From Flavobacteriaceae bacterium (GTDB lineage Bacteria; Bacteroidota; Bacteroidia; Flavobacteriales; Flavobacteriaceae): a stretch of DNA of 53,591 bases. Where the stretch lies: positions 1 through 53,591 of the forward strand of contig JAFMCA010000014.1 of NCBI GenBank assembly GCA_017858055.1, read 5' to 3'. Both the position numbers and the translations under genes were made by a program. This document shows, piece by piece, positions 1-7,725 of the stretch (within the stretch, counting starts at the first letter, position 1; every line of letters begins with the position of its first letter). Below the pieces are notes generated by a model that saw nothing but the letters and a program-made list of their open reading frames with translations, was not told the origin of the DNA and ran no database searches.

Positions 1-111
1 TTGCCTTAACCCTAAGATTCCTTGTAGTGGTTTTAGGGGGGAGTTGTTTGGGGGATGTGGGGATATGTGATGGGAATAAATCAGCACCTCTTCTTTTATT
101 AATTTAGAGGT

Positions 112-831
112 ATGGTTAAGGATAAATTTTTCTTACTGTTTTTATTATTTAGTTTCAAGCTCTTAGGACAAGAGTACTTACCTAAATCTGAAGGTGAAAT
201 TATAAAGCATAAATACTACACTCTTTCCTATAATGAAGATCATGAACAAGCTAACTGGGTCCATTACAAATTAGACCCACACTTTCTTAAAGGCACTACT
301 CCACGTATTAATTCATTTAGACCAGACCCATATGTGTCAACCAAATCAGCCGAGTTGAGTGATTATAAAGGTTCAGGATATGATAGAGGACATCTTGCTC
401 CAGCTGGTGATATGAAGTATAGCAGAGAGTCCATGATAGAATCATTTTACATGTCTAACATGTCACCTCAAGATCCAAGTTTTAATAGAGGAGTATGGAG
501 AAGACTTGAAGAAACGATAAGAGAATGGGGGAAAAGTTTTCAAATTTTTATTACAACAGCAGGTGTCTTGAGTGGTGAAAGCTTAGGCTCAATAGGGAAA
601 AATAAAGTAACTATTCCGTATATGTATTACAAAGTAATTTACTCACCTGAGAAAAAAAGTATGATAGGTTTTCTATTATCAAACAGAGGATCATCGTCTG
701 AATTAAAGTCCTTTGTGGTTAGTGTAGACTCAATTGAATCTATAACTGAAATTGACTTTTTTCATGAGCTCCCAGATGAGATTGAAAATGAGTTAGAATC
801 TAAGATAAATTTAGAACATTGGGAATTATAG
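112..831 (+). CDS. Secreted DNA/RNA non-specific endonuclease (NUC1 family)
   Basis: Predicted exported nuclease that cleaves DNA and RNA without sequence specificity using one Mg ion. Residues 1-19 form a hydrophobic signal peptide ending LLGQ. The family signature DRGHLAPAGD lies at 91-100 with the general-base His94; SNMSPQ (115-120) and NRGVWRRLE (125-133) follow at the usual spacing and supply the expected metal ligand Asn125 and Glu133. At 239 residues it is a normal length for a single-domain bacterial member, so it looks intact. No immunity gene is seen beside it, as expected for an exported scavenging enzyme rather than a toxin. The codons look more AT-rich than those of the housekeeping genes to the right, so recent acquisition is possible. 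The family call is firm; the role (nutrient scavenging or biofilm DNA turnover) is inference. Confidence 0.9.
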   Translation: MVKDKFFLLFLLFSFKLLGQEYLPKSEGEIIKHKYYTLSYNEDHEQANWVHYKLDPHFLKGTTPRINSFRPDPYVSTKSAELSDYKGSGYDRGHLAPAGDMKYSRESMIESFYMSNMSPQDPSFNRGVWRRLEETIREWGKSFQIFITTAGVLSGESLGSIGKNKVTIPYMYYKVIYSPEKKSMIGFLLSNRGSSSELKSFVVSVDSIESITEIDFFHELPDEIENELESKINLEHWEL

Positions 832-849
832 TTTTCTATCCAAAAACGT

Positions 850-891
850 CCAAAATTGATCAAAAATGAGCCAAAATTGATTAAAAATGGC
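850..891. repeat. Two tandem copies of a 21-nt AT-rich repeat
   Basis: CCAAAATTGATCAAAAATGAG (850-870) is followed directly by a second copy differing at few positions (871-891). The ATG that opens the DUF285 frame lies inside the second copy. Each unit contains TTGATCAA or a near match. The repeat fills most of the short gap between the nuclease stop and the repeat protein and may mark a recombination or deletion joint. Confidence 0.6.
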
Positions 892-1537
892 TGAAAATAA
901 TCAAGATATTGGAAATTGGAATACTTCTAAGGTTACTACTATGGCTTCAATGTTTAATTATGCCACAGCATTTAATCAAGATATCGGCAACTGGAATACC
1001 TCCAGATTGACCGATACGGAGGCCATGTTTAAATATGCAACTTTATTCAATCAAGATATCGGGCGTTGGGATACCTCACAGGTGACTTATATGTATTCTA
1101 TGTTTGAACAAGCAAGGTCTTTTAACCAAAACCTAGGAGGTTGGAATACCTCCAATGTGGTCAATATGGGGGCCATGTTTCAAGAAGCCACAGCATTCAA
1201 TCAAAATATTGGAAGTTGGGACACTTCTAAAGTGGTGAGTATGGTATCGATGTTCAATTCTGTAAGCTCCTTTAATCAAGATATCAGTAGCTGGGATACC
1301 TCTAGTGTGACCAACATGGGAGCCATGTTCAAAAATGCTACGTCCTTTAATCAAAATATTGGAGCTTGGAATACCTCCAGTGTGATAAATATGTATTCAA
1401 TGTTTCAAGAAGCCGTAGCCTTCAATCAAAATCTTTCGGGCTGGTGTGTTCGCAATATTTCTGCCGAACCTTCAGAATTTTCGATTAATTCCCCCTTAAC
1501 TGATGCCAACAAACCCCTTTGGGGAACCTGTCCTTAG
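887..1537 (+). pseudogene. 5'-truncated DUF285 (BspA-like) surface repeat protein
   Basis: The translation is eight tandem 25-residue units of the type [20 protein letters not shown] (75-bp DNA repeat), the DUF285/BspA-like leucine-rich-repeat relative found in Bacteroidota surface proteins, ending with the characteristic cap GWCVRNIS...[10 protein letters not shown]. The frame starts in the middle of the first unit ([12 protein letters not shown], where FNQDIG is expected) and has no signal peptide or N-terminal domain. It therefore looks like the 3' end of a longer gene whose 5' part was lost. If translated from 887 it would stay in the cytoplasm. Its stop TAG (1535-1537) overlaps the stop TAA of the opposing dehydrogenase (1534-1536). 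Alternatives are a genuine short protein, or a cassette that fuses to another start through repeat recombination. The repeat family is certain; pseudogene status is inferred. Confidence 0.75.
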
Positions 1538-2310
1538 GTACCTGGAGGAGGACTCGTTGAGGTCCAACCTCCATCGACCACTAGGGTCTGTCCAGTAATG
1601 TGTTGGGCTTCATCACTGAGAAGAAACAAAGCCGTATTGGCGATGTCTTCTGTAGTCGCACAGCGACCATTAGGTGTAATTTTTTTCCAATTTTCAGTAT
1701 AATTTCCTTGTTCTAAATCCGCTGTTCTTTGTGTTACCGTAGCCCCAGGAGCAATCGCATTTACAGTAATTTGATGTTTGCCTAATTCTACCCCTAAGGT
1801 TTTTGCCAAAAAAGCCAAAGCCGCTTTTGACATTCCGTAGGCAGTTAAATCTGGATGAAAAGTAATTCCTGTAACGGATGACATCAAAAGAATCCGCCCT
1901 TTTTGTTGGTGTGCAATCATCTTATTTGCCGCTCTTTGCGCTAGAAAAAAAGAGCCTTTTAAATTGACGGTTAATAGCTCTTGAAAGGCTGCTTCTTGAT
2001 ACTCTAAAAATGAGCCAAAAGTTGTTATGCCTGCATTGGCGATAGCAAAATCAAGCCTCCCAAAACGCTCATAGGCAATCGAAATCAAGTGTTCTATGGT
2101 ATCCAGTTTCCCTGCATCCCCACCAACAGGAACACAGACCCCACCAGAAACATTAATCGCTTCTGCTGCTTGGTCAGCAAGTGCCCAATCAATATCATTT
2201 AAAATAATGGATGCTCCTGCACTTGAAAGTTGTTTGGCTATTTCATAGCCAATCCCCTTCCCCGCTCCTGTAATCACTGCTACTTTAGTTTGAAAAGAAT
2301 ATTTAATCAC
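1534..2310 (-). CDS. Short-chain dehydrogenase/reductase (SDR)
   Basis: Classical NAD(P)-dependent SDR of 258 residues, the normal length. The Rossmann glycine motif TGAGKGIG is at residues 14-21, NAG at 92-94, the catalytic Ser in LLMSSVTG (141-148) and the YxxxK pair at Tyr158/Lys162. The C-terminal segment ([11 protein letters not shown]) is typical of FabG-like family members. ND in LNDIDWA (38-44) sits where cofactor 2'-phosphate preference is set; an Asp there usually favours NAD, but this is not decisive. Substrate unknown. It is convergent with the DUF285 fragment, with overlapping stop codons, and has no obvious operon partner. A FabG role is unlikely, since fabG normally sits with fatty-acid genes. 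Confidence 0.88.
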   Translation of the reverse strand: MIKYSFQTKVAVITGAGKGIGYEIAKQLSSAGASIILNDIDWALADQAAEAINVSGGVCVPVGGDAGKLDTIEHLISIAYERFGRLDFAIANAGITTFGSFLEYQEAAFQELLTVNLKGSFFLAQRAANKMIAHQQKGRILLMSSVTGITFHPDLTAYGMSKAALAFLAKTLGVELGKHQITVNAIAPGATVTQRTADLEQGNYTENWKKITPNGRCATTEDIANTALFLLSDEAQHITGQTLVVDGGWTSTSPPPGT

Positions 2311-2819
2311 AAAACCCTAATTTATTTTTTCAATTCACCATTTTAAAGTACAACAAATAGATTAAATCAAGCGATGCTTTATCGTTTACCTTGAGCTACT
2401 AATAAAATATTTGTTCTTCCCTTTAGCAATGAAGCATATCATTCCCGCAGTAAGGGATCAAGATTTGTTACTCTTTACTTTCCCCAGAAGCCCCTCATGG
2501 ATAGTTTACATTGGGCAGTGCTGAACCAGAAAACCTCACCAGAAGAACTTGTGCTTTTTTAAAAACAGGCCCCTTTGAGTTAACGAGAGTAGTAGCAATT
2601 AGAAAGAGTTTTAAGTACCAAATTTACCTTAGAGCTTAAACTCAGTTTATTTATGATTAGTAAGGATTACTCCACCCGCACTGAAACTGTTTTAGTATAG
2701 CGGTTTTTGTCTTAAAAGGAATTCGATAATAGATCTAACACCATTAAAAGCACCAAATACCCTAATGAAAAAGCCACCTAATACAGATGGCTTTAAAAAA
2801 CGTTTTTACTTATTCTTTT
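2311..2819. other. Gene-poor 509-bp interval
   Basis: No intact gene is visible between the SDR start and the small NTF2-like gene. On the minus strand around 2440-2580 there is a short open stretch of about 30 codons bounded by stops, and a continuation in other frames, which may be a decayed gene, but I do not recognise it. The right end holds a terminator-like hairpin (2769-2794). Confidence 0.5.
2764..2794 (-). terminator. Rho-independent terminator of the NTF2-like gene
   Basis: On the minus strand AAAGCCA (2794-2788) pairs with TGGCTTT (2775-2769), followed by a T run. It lies about 26 bp downstream of the stop codon of the gene at 2820-3266. Confidence 0.7.
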
Positions 2820-3266
2820 TTAATGTTCTAAAACGTGAGTATCTCTAACACTACTAAATGTTAAATCCAACAATTTCCATTGATTCAATTTCTTTTGAAA
2901 GATTTCAGTAACAGTAAATTCATTAGAAACATCGTTCCCTCGAACATGAGCAACTAAAGTAATTCGACTCCATATAATTGCTGTATCGCCATGAACTTCA
3001 ACATCAGTATCATGAATTTTAGCTTCTTTATACCAAATACTTCCTGACTCTATAATTTCTAATTCACGTGCTTTTTCCCAGGATCCACTCATGTGTACAA
3101 ATTTTGATTCCTCATCGAAGAGTTCTGCAAGTTTGGCTACCTCTTTATTTGCCATCCATTCCCATTTAGTTTTTGATAAGTCCACAATTTCTTGTTTCTC
3201 ATCTTGCGAAAAAGCAGTTTGAATCCCTGTAAAAAGAAGGACTAGTCCTAGAATAATTTTTTTCAT
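2820..3266 (-). CDS. Secreted NTF2/SnoaL-like (DUF4440-type) small protein
   Basis: A 148-residue protein with a clear signal peptide (MKKIILGLVLLFTGIQTAFSQ minus its last residue as the cleaved part), followed by one cone-shaped NTF2-like fold: helices with WEWMANKEVAKLAELFDEE, then the strands VHMSGSW, AKIHDTDVEVHGDTAIIWSR and WKLLDLTFSSV. The pattern matches DUF4440 proteins, which include steroid isomerase-like enzymes and many binding proteins of unknown role. No catalytic residue can be assigned with confidence. The gene stands alone with its own terminator. A two-domain relative of the same fold is encoded at 22225-23151. Export to the periplasm is well supported; substrate unknown. 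Confidence 0.75.
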   Translation of the reverse strand: MKKIILGLVLLFTGIQTAFSQDEKQEIVDLSKTKWEWMANKEVAKLAELFDEESKFVHMSGSWEKARELEIIESGSIWYKEAKIHDTDVEVHGDTAIIWSRITLVAHVRGNDVSNEFTVTEIFQKKLNQWKLLDLTFSSVRDTHVLEH

Positions 3267-3469
3267 TTCTTAAAATTTTTTGTCTAATGGTTTTAAAAAA
3301 GACCATCTTTCAGTAGACAATTAAAATGCGAATTAGTTTAATTTAAAAAATCGACACCTAAACGAAGAGGTGATATAAAGGATGCTCTTGTATATTAGAA
3401 ACCTTGTAGGTTTATTAATGTTCTCCCAATTGTCCAAAAAGAAATCAAATAAAGTTTCCGTTAATTGAG

Positions 3470-3497
3470 GGATTCGAATCCTAAAGATACTTTTAGG
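3470..3497. repeat. Overlapping palindromes downstream of phnA-like gene
   Basis: GGATTCGAATCC (3470-3481) is a perfect 12-bp palindrome, and CCTAAA (3480-3485) pairs with TTTAGG (3492-3497) to form an adjoining hairpin sharing two bases. There is no T run on either strand, so this is not a standard terminator. Confidence 0.4.
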
Positions 3498-3521
3498 TAA
3501 ATAAGGAGAATCACAAATCGA

Positions 3522-3866
3522 CTATCCTCCTTTTTTAACAAAAATGGATTTTAAAGCCATGGCTCCGAAACCATCAATTTTACAATTGATGTTGTGATCC
3601 CCCTCAGTGAGTTGAATGTTTTTTACTTTGGTCCCAGCTTTTATTGGTTTCGGGGCGCCCTTAACGGGAAGATCTTTGACCACTATTACAGTATCTCCAT
3701 CGGTTAATACATTTCCATTTGCATCTAAGATGTTCAGCTGAAGCACTTCCTTTTCTTCCTTTGAATTCCATAAATGATCACATTCTGGGCATGCATAGTG
3801 ATCGTTATCTAAGGGATAACCATAAGGGGAATCACATTTTGGACAGGATTTCATTTGATCGGACAT
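3522..3866 (-). CDS. phnA: PhnA/YjdM-family zinc-ribbon protein
   Basis: A 114-residue cytoplasmic protein. The N-terminal zinc ribbon uses Cys8, Cys11, Cys26 and Cys29 (CPKC...CPEC). The C-terminal PhnA domain shows the conserved blocks [35 protein letters not shown] and [18 protein letters not shown]. Length is normal for the family. Despite its historical name, PhnA (YjdM in E. coli) has no proven role in phosphonate breakdown, and no phosphonate genes are nearby. The gene is divergent from the FAH-family gene with about 200 bp between them. Family call firm, function unknown. Confidence 0.9.
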   Translation of the reverse strand: MSDQMKSCPKCDSPYGYPLDNDHYACPECDHLWNSKEEKEVLQLNILDANGNVLTDGDTVIVVKDLPVKGAPKPIKAGTKVKNIQLTEGDHNINCKIDGFGAMALKSIFVKKGG

Positions 3867-3984
3867 GGTAAATGATTTTTTAAATTAATCCTGTTTTAAC
3901 TTTGAACTGAATCTATTCAATCGAGGCTAAAATAAGTTATTTTAGGTGACTGAGCGTACAGTAAAATCTATAAAAATATAATGC

Positions 3985-4000
3985 TAACTTTGAGAAAGTT
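3985..4000 (+). promoter_or_regulatory. Candidate promoter -7 element with inverted repeat
   Basis: TAACTTTG (3985-3992) matches the Bacteroidota -7 consensus TAnnTTTG and lies 78 bp before the FAH-family start. It overlaps a perfect inverted repeat AACTTT-gag-AAAGTT (3986-4000), which could be an operator. No TTG is seen at the best -33 position. Confidence 0.45.
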
Positions 4001-4070
4001 AAAAAAACTAACCCTCATCAAAGGGATAAGCAACAGAACACAAGCACTAATTTTAAGGTAAAAGCAATCG

Positions 4071-4907
4071 ATGAAACTATTTCTGACGACTCAAGGGATT
4101 TATCTCCTTAACAATTCTAAAAGCTACCTGTTAGCAAATACCGATTTTGATTCACTACTTAACAGGGAGGATTTAATGGCCTATCTTTTAGAATATTGTT
4201 CCAAGAATTCAGAAGCCGAAATTGAGGAAGAAGACCTATGCAAAATTGCATTAGCTCCCCTCCAAAGTCAAGAAGTATGGGCTGCTGGAGTCACTTATTA
4301 CCGAAGTAAAAAAGCGCGAATGGAAGAGTCCAAAGAAAGTGGAGGAAGTACGTTTTACGATAAAATATACGATGCTGCCCGACCCGAACTTTTCTTTAAA
4401 AGTGCTGCAAGCAGAGTTCGAGGCACAAAACAATCCGTTCGGATAAGAAAGGACAGTACTTGGTCAGTGCCTGAACCCGAACTCACCCTTTTAATTTCTT
4501 CCTCAAAAAAAATTATAGGGTATACGATAGGAAACGATATGAGTGCTCGAGATATTGAAGGGGAAAACCCCCTCTATTTACCACAAGCGAAATCCTATAC
4601 TGGATCTGCAGCTCTGGGTCCTTGTGTTTTGATTTTGGACCATCCTATAAATCCGCAAAACAAAATAGAAATTGAAGTCCATCGAAACAATCAGATCGTT
4701 TTTGAGGGACAAACCTTAATTTCTGAAATTAAACGCTCTTTTGATGAACTCGTCAACTATTTATTTCTAGAAATGGACTTTCCTCAAGGGTGCTATCTAA
4801 TGACGGGAACAGGAATCGTCCCTGAAGACAGCTTTTCAATCCAAAAGCAAGATGCAATTCGCATCACCATAGAAGGCATCGGGACACTTGAAAATTGGGT
4901 GGAATAA
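4071..4907 (+). CDS. FAH-fold sugar-acid dehydratase/hydrolase (KdaD-like)
   Basis: A 278-residue fumarylacetoacetate-hydrolase superfamily protein without signal peptide. Metal-binding acids are visible as EPE (Glu135, Glu137) and Asp156 in the signature NDMSARDIEGENPLYLPQAK (155-174), followed by GSAALGPCV. The GENPLYLPQAK wording is the form I associate with 2-keto-3-deoxy-D-arabinonate dehydratases rather than with tyrosine-pathway fumarylacetoacetase, which is longer. If correct, it would convert a 2-keto-3-deoxy sugar acid to a semialdehyde. The neighbours at 5-10 kb (alditol/aldonolactone oxidase, Gfo/Idh, PQQ dehydrogenase) fit sugar oxidation. FAH fold is certain; substrate is inference, with acylpyruvate hydrolase or catechol-pathway hydrolase as alternatives. 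Confidence 0.8.
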   Translation: MKLFLTTQGIYLLNNSKSYLLANTDFDSLLNREDLMAYLLEYCSKNSEAEIEEEDLCKIALAPLQSQEVWAAGVTYYRSKKARMEESKESGGSTFYDKIYDAARPELFFKSAASRVRGTKQSVRIRKDSTWSVPEPELTLLISSSKKIIGYTIGNDMSARDIEGENPLYLPQAKSYTGSAALGPCVLILDHPINPQNKIEIEVHRNNQIVFEGQTLISEIKRSFDELVNYLFLEMDFPQGCYLMTGTGIVPEDSFSIQKQDAIRITIEGIGTLENWVE

Positions 4908-4974
4908 ATCGGTTATAAAGTCCCCTCCCTTCTAGCTTTTCTAATTACAAATCACGAAATTTACTCCTTTATTT

Positions 4975-5046
4975 TGCCTCGTAGTTCAACGGATAGAACA
5001 AGAGTTTCCTAAACTTTAGATAGAGGTTCGATTCCTCTCGGGGCAA
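4975..5046 (+). tRNA. tRNA-Arg (anticodon CCT)
   Basis: A full cloverleaf can be folded by hand. The acceptor TGCCTCG (4975-4981) pairs with CGGGGCA (5039-5045) with one G-T pair and discriminator A5046. The D stem is GTTC/GAAC. The anticodon stem AGAGT/ACTTT has loop TTCCTAA. The T arm is AGAGG-TTCGATT-CCTCT. Anticodon CCT reads AGG. CCA is not encoded. It lies between convergent protein genes. Confidence 0.9.
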
Positions 5047-5062
5047 CTATAGCAAGCTTTCA

Positions 5063-6421
5063 CTAGCTGATTTCTAATGCCCTATTCAAATAGGTATTGT
5101 TCAATACGCCCTTGGGATCTAATTGCTCTTTAAGTGCTAAAAAGTCGTCGAACTTCGGATAACGGGCTTTCAGTTCATTTGCCGGAAGGGTATAAATTTT
5201 ACCCCAATGCGGACGCCCTTCAAAGGGTTGTAATGCTGCTTGGAGTTCTGGCAATACTGCAAGAACACCAGGGGTGTCCGGTTTCCATGTAAAATGAATG
5301 GCTACACTCTCCCTCTGATAAGCGGTACTCATCCAAAAATCATCTGCTGCTATACAACGAATTTCAGTGACATAAAGAAGCGGAGATACTTTTTCATGAA
5401 GTGCCTCTATGGCCATAATCGCCTCAAACGCATTTTCACGAGCTACAAAAAATTCCGACTGTAGCTCGTCTCCATTGCTTGGAGTAAAATCCATTTTAAA
5501 ATGAGGTAATCGTTCATGCCAAGGTCCTGCCACTCCCATTTGGGGAGTACAATTTATTGGAGAATTCACTTTGATCGGATGCAAGTCCTCTGTTGCAGGA
5601 GTAGCTCCATAAAAATCAGTGGGAATTTCACCCAAAGCGTCTACACGCGATTTTACCCAAACCTGATTGATGTTTTTATCAAGCCAATGAGTAAAAAAAC
5701 TAACACTGTAGCCCGAAGACATGATCGCATCAAAATTGTCTTTTAAGGTTTCCATAGGTAAGTTTTCATAAACCCTTTGAGAGACTTCATACGTGGGTTG
5801 AATCGCTAATTTTATTTTGGTCATAATTCCCAAGGCTCCCATGCTAACTCCCGCTGCATAAAATAAATCGGAGTTGCTTTGAGGATCCGCCCAAAGGAGA
5901 TCACCCTGTGGGGTAAGCAATTCAAACCCTTGCATGGCAGTAGCTAAATTTCCATTACCAATACCCGAACCGTGAGTGGCCGTTGCACAGGATCCTCCTA
6001 CTGAAATATGCGGTAAGGAAGCTAAGTTGTGAAGTCCCCAACCCTTTTCGTGAAGCTGTTTTCCTAAATCACCATATTTGATTCCTGATTCTACCAATAC
6101 AAAACCTTCTGCTGTATTGAGTTCGATTATTGTATTTAAATTTTTAGTACTTAACTGCATGCCTTGCGTGTCGGCAATATCATTAAAACAATGCTGTGTG
6201 CCTAAAGCTTTTCCTTTAGAAATTCCCTTCAGTATTTGAGTGAGTTCCTCCAAAGAATTAGGAAATTGAACTTCTTCCGCTTTATAGGTGTAATTTCCTG
6301 CCCAATTTTTTAAACCCCTGATTTTTTTGGGTTTATTTTGAGTGCAAGAAATTAAATTGGGGACTAGGGAAGCAGCGGCTACTGTTGTTCCAAGATGGGT
6401 TAAAAACTTCTTTCGATTCAT
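5063..6421 (-). CDS. Exported FAD-linked alditol/aldonolactone oxidase (ALO family)
   Basis: A 452-residue FAD enzyme of the vanillyl-alcohol-oxidase fold. After the export signal, NWAGNYTYKA (39-48) is the opening typical of alditol/xylitol oxidases. The FAD-binding block GTQHCFNDIADT (74-85) carries His77, placed like the covalent flavin attachment His of this family, and NLASLPHISVGGSCATATHG follows. The C-terminal ALO domain ends with HWGK and DPKGVLNNTYL. The N-terminus MNRKKFLTHLGTT resembles a Tat signal with RK in place of RR, and LISC around Cys26 is a possible lipobox, so it may be a Tat lipoprotein. It would oxidise a polyol or sugar lactone with reduction of O2 or another acceptor. 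Substrate not determinable; L-gulonolactone or D-arabinonolactone oxidase are alternatives. Confidence 0.85.
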   Translation of the reverse strand: MNRKKFLTHLGTTVAAASLVPNLISCTQNKPKKIRGLKNWAGNYTYKAEEVQFPNSLEELTQILKGISKGKALGTQHCFNDIADTQGMQLSTKNLNTIIELNTAEGFVLVESGIKYGDLGKQLHEKGWGLHNLASLPHISVGGSCATATHGSGIGNGNLATAMQGFELLTPQGDLLWADPQSNSDLFYAAGVSMGALGIMTKIKLAIQPTYEVSQRVYENLPMETLKDNFDAIMSSGYSVSFFTHWLDKNINQVWVKSRVDALGEIPTDFYGATPATEDLHPIKVNSPINCTPQMGVAGPWHERLPHFKMDFTPSNGDELQSEFFVARENAFEAIMAIEALHEKVSPLLYVTEIRCIAADDFWMSTAYQRESVAIHFTWKPDTPGVLAVLPELQAALQPFEGRPHWGKIYTLPANELKARYPKFDDFLALKEQLDPKGVLNNTYLNRALEIS

Positions 6422-6593
6422 TTCGTTATTCTATTGGATAGTTTTAGTAAAGTAACTCTTCGTTTAGATTGAAAAATAAAAATACGGTATCTGCTAAACA
6501 CGTGCAACTAATGTGACCCCATGAATTTAAATTTAGGAATTGGACTTTCCTATAAAATTTAGCTAAATTAGGTTTCACATTAAACCTACCTTC

Positions 6594-7703
6594 ATGATTT
6601 CTCGCAGAAAATTTATCCAAAAAGCTGGACTCACGGCAAGTACACTTCCGTTGATGCCTGCTGCTGAAACCTTATTTAATAACCAAAATCAAAACCAAGC
6701 CGTACTTCGAGTTGCCATTATGGGACTGGGCAGTTATGCCAACCGAGTAGCAAGAGCTATGGAATCCTGTACTCGAGCTAAAGTCGTTGGAGTGATCAGT
6801 GGAACCCCCTCAAAAGTCAAAGAATGGCAAGCGAGGTATTCAATACCAGAGGAAAATTGTTACAATTACGAAACAATTAGTGAAATCGCTTCGAATAAAA
6901 ACATTGATGCGGTTTACATCATTACACCCAATGCGCTTCACTGTGAACAAACTCTTCAAGTAGCAAAAGCAGGGAAACACGTAATCTGCGAAAAACCTAT
7001 GGCGATAAATGCAGTGGAAGGTGCACGGATGATCGCTGCATGTGAAGCGGCTGGGGTTCAATTATTGATTGGTTACCGAATGCACTTCGAACCAAAAACT
7101 CTGGAGGCGATCGCACTGAGAGCCTCAGGAGAATTAGGGAAGATTCTATTCTTTCAAGGCTTGTCCGGATTTCGAATTGGAAATCCCAATCAATGGCGAT
7201 TGAATAAAAAACTCTCTGGAGGAGGGGCTATGATGGATATTGGAATTTATTCCATTAACGGTGCACGTTATATGATAGGTGAAGAACCGACTTGGGTGAC
7301 TGCTCAAGAAACCAAAACCGACCCGATAAAATTCAAAGAAGGAATTGATGAAACCATCCAATTTCAGCTTGGGTTTCCAAGTGGTGCAATAGCCTCGTGT
7401 CTTTCTACTTACAGTATGAATGATCTGGATCGGTTTTATCTAAACGGTACGAAAGGGCAGGTAGAAATGCAACCTTCAACAGGATACGGTCCCATCAGTG
7501 GTCGTTCCCATTTAGGTCCATTAAAGGCTCCTGTGGTAACACATCAAACGATTCAAATGGATGCCATGGCTGGAATTCTTTTAAATAATGAAAAAGCCCC
7601 TGTAGCCGTTGATGGATACGAAGGTTTAAAAGACATGAAAATCATCGACGCCATCTTTAAAGCCGTATCCACGGGTCAAAAAATTAGTTTAACGAATTGG
7701 TAA
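6594..7703 (+). CDS. Tat-exported Gfo/Idh/MocA oxidoreductase
   Basis: A 369-residue NAD(P)-dependent sugar oxidoreductase. MISRRKFIQKAGLTAS is a Tat signal with the twin arginines at 4-5. The Rossmann motif MGLGSYANRVARAM follows at about 43-56. The family signature EKPMAINAVEGA and the GGGAMMDIGIYSINGARY segment are present. It most resembles periplasmic glucose-fructose-oxidoreductase-type proteins, which carry tightly bound NADP through the Tat route. It is the first gene of a tight run: 22 bp to the YjbQ gene and 14 bp from there to the PQQ dehydrogenase. Family and export are well supported; the sugar substrate is unknown. Confidence 0.88.
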   Translation: MISRRKFIQKAGLTASTLPLMPAAETLFNNQNQNQAVLRVAIMGLGSYANRVARAMESCTRAKVVGVISGTPSKVKEWQARYSIPEENCYNYETISEIASNKNIDAVYIITPNALHCEQTLQVAKAGKHVICEKPMAINAVEGARMIAACEAAGVQLLIGYRMHFEPKTLEAIALRASGELGKILFFQGLSGFRIGNPNQWRLNKKLSGGGAMMDIGIYSINGARYMIGEEPTWVTAQETKTDPIKFKEGIDETIQFQLGFPSGAIASCLSTYSMNDLDRFYLNGTKGQVEMQPSTGYGPISGRSHLGPLKAPVVTHQTIQMDAMAGILLNNEKAPVAVDGYEGLKDMKIIDAIFKAVSTGQKISLTNW

Positions 7704-7725
7704 ATCTGGTTCCTAACTAAATCCA

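Noticed and set aside
1-111. End of an upstream gene in the first 111 bp
   Set aside because: No frame of adequate length or recognisable sequence; only G-rich and AT-rich stretches are visible.
112-831. Nuclease as a contact-dependent or T6SS toxin
   Set aside because: It has an ordinary signal peptide, no delivery domain and no immunity gene beside it.
1133-1354. Antisense frame inside the DUF285 gene
   Set aside because: It mirrors the repeat on the other strand and has no start signal or family resemblance.
887-1537. CRISPR-like regular repeat at the 75-bp period
   Set aside because: The repeat is in-frame protein-coding, has no unique spacers of constant length, and there are no cas genes in the window.
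3460-3490. T-arm-like sequence (GATTCGAAT) suggesting a tRNA remnant
   Set aside because: No acceptor, D or anticodon arm can be folded around it and the G53-C61 pair is missing; it is better described as a palindrome.
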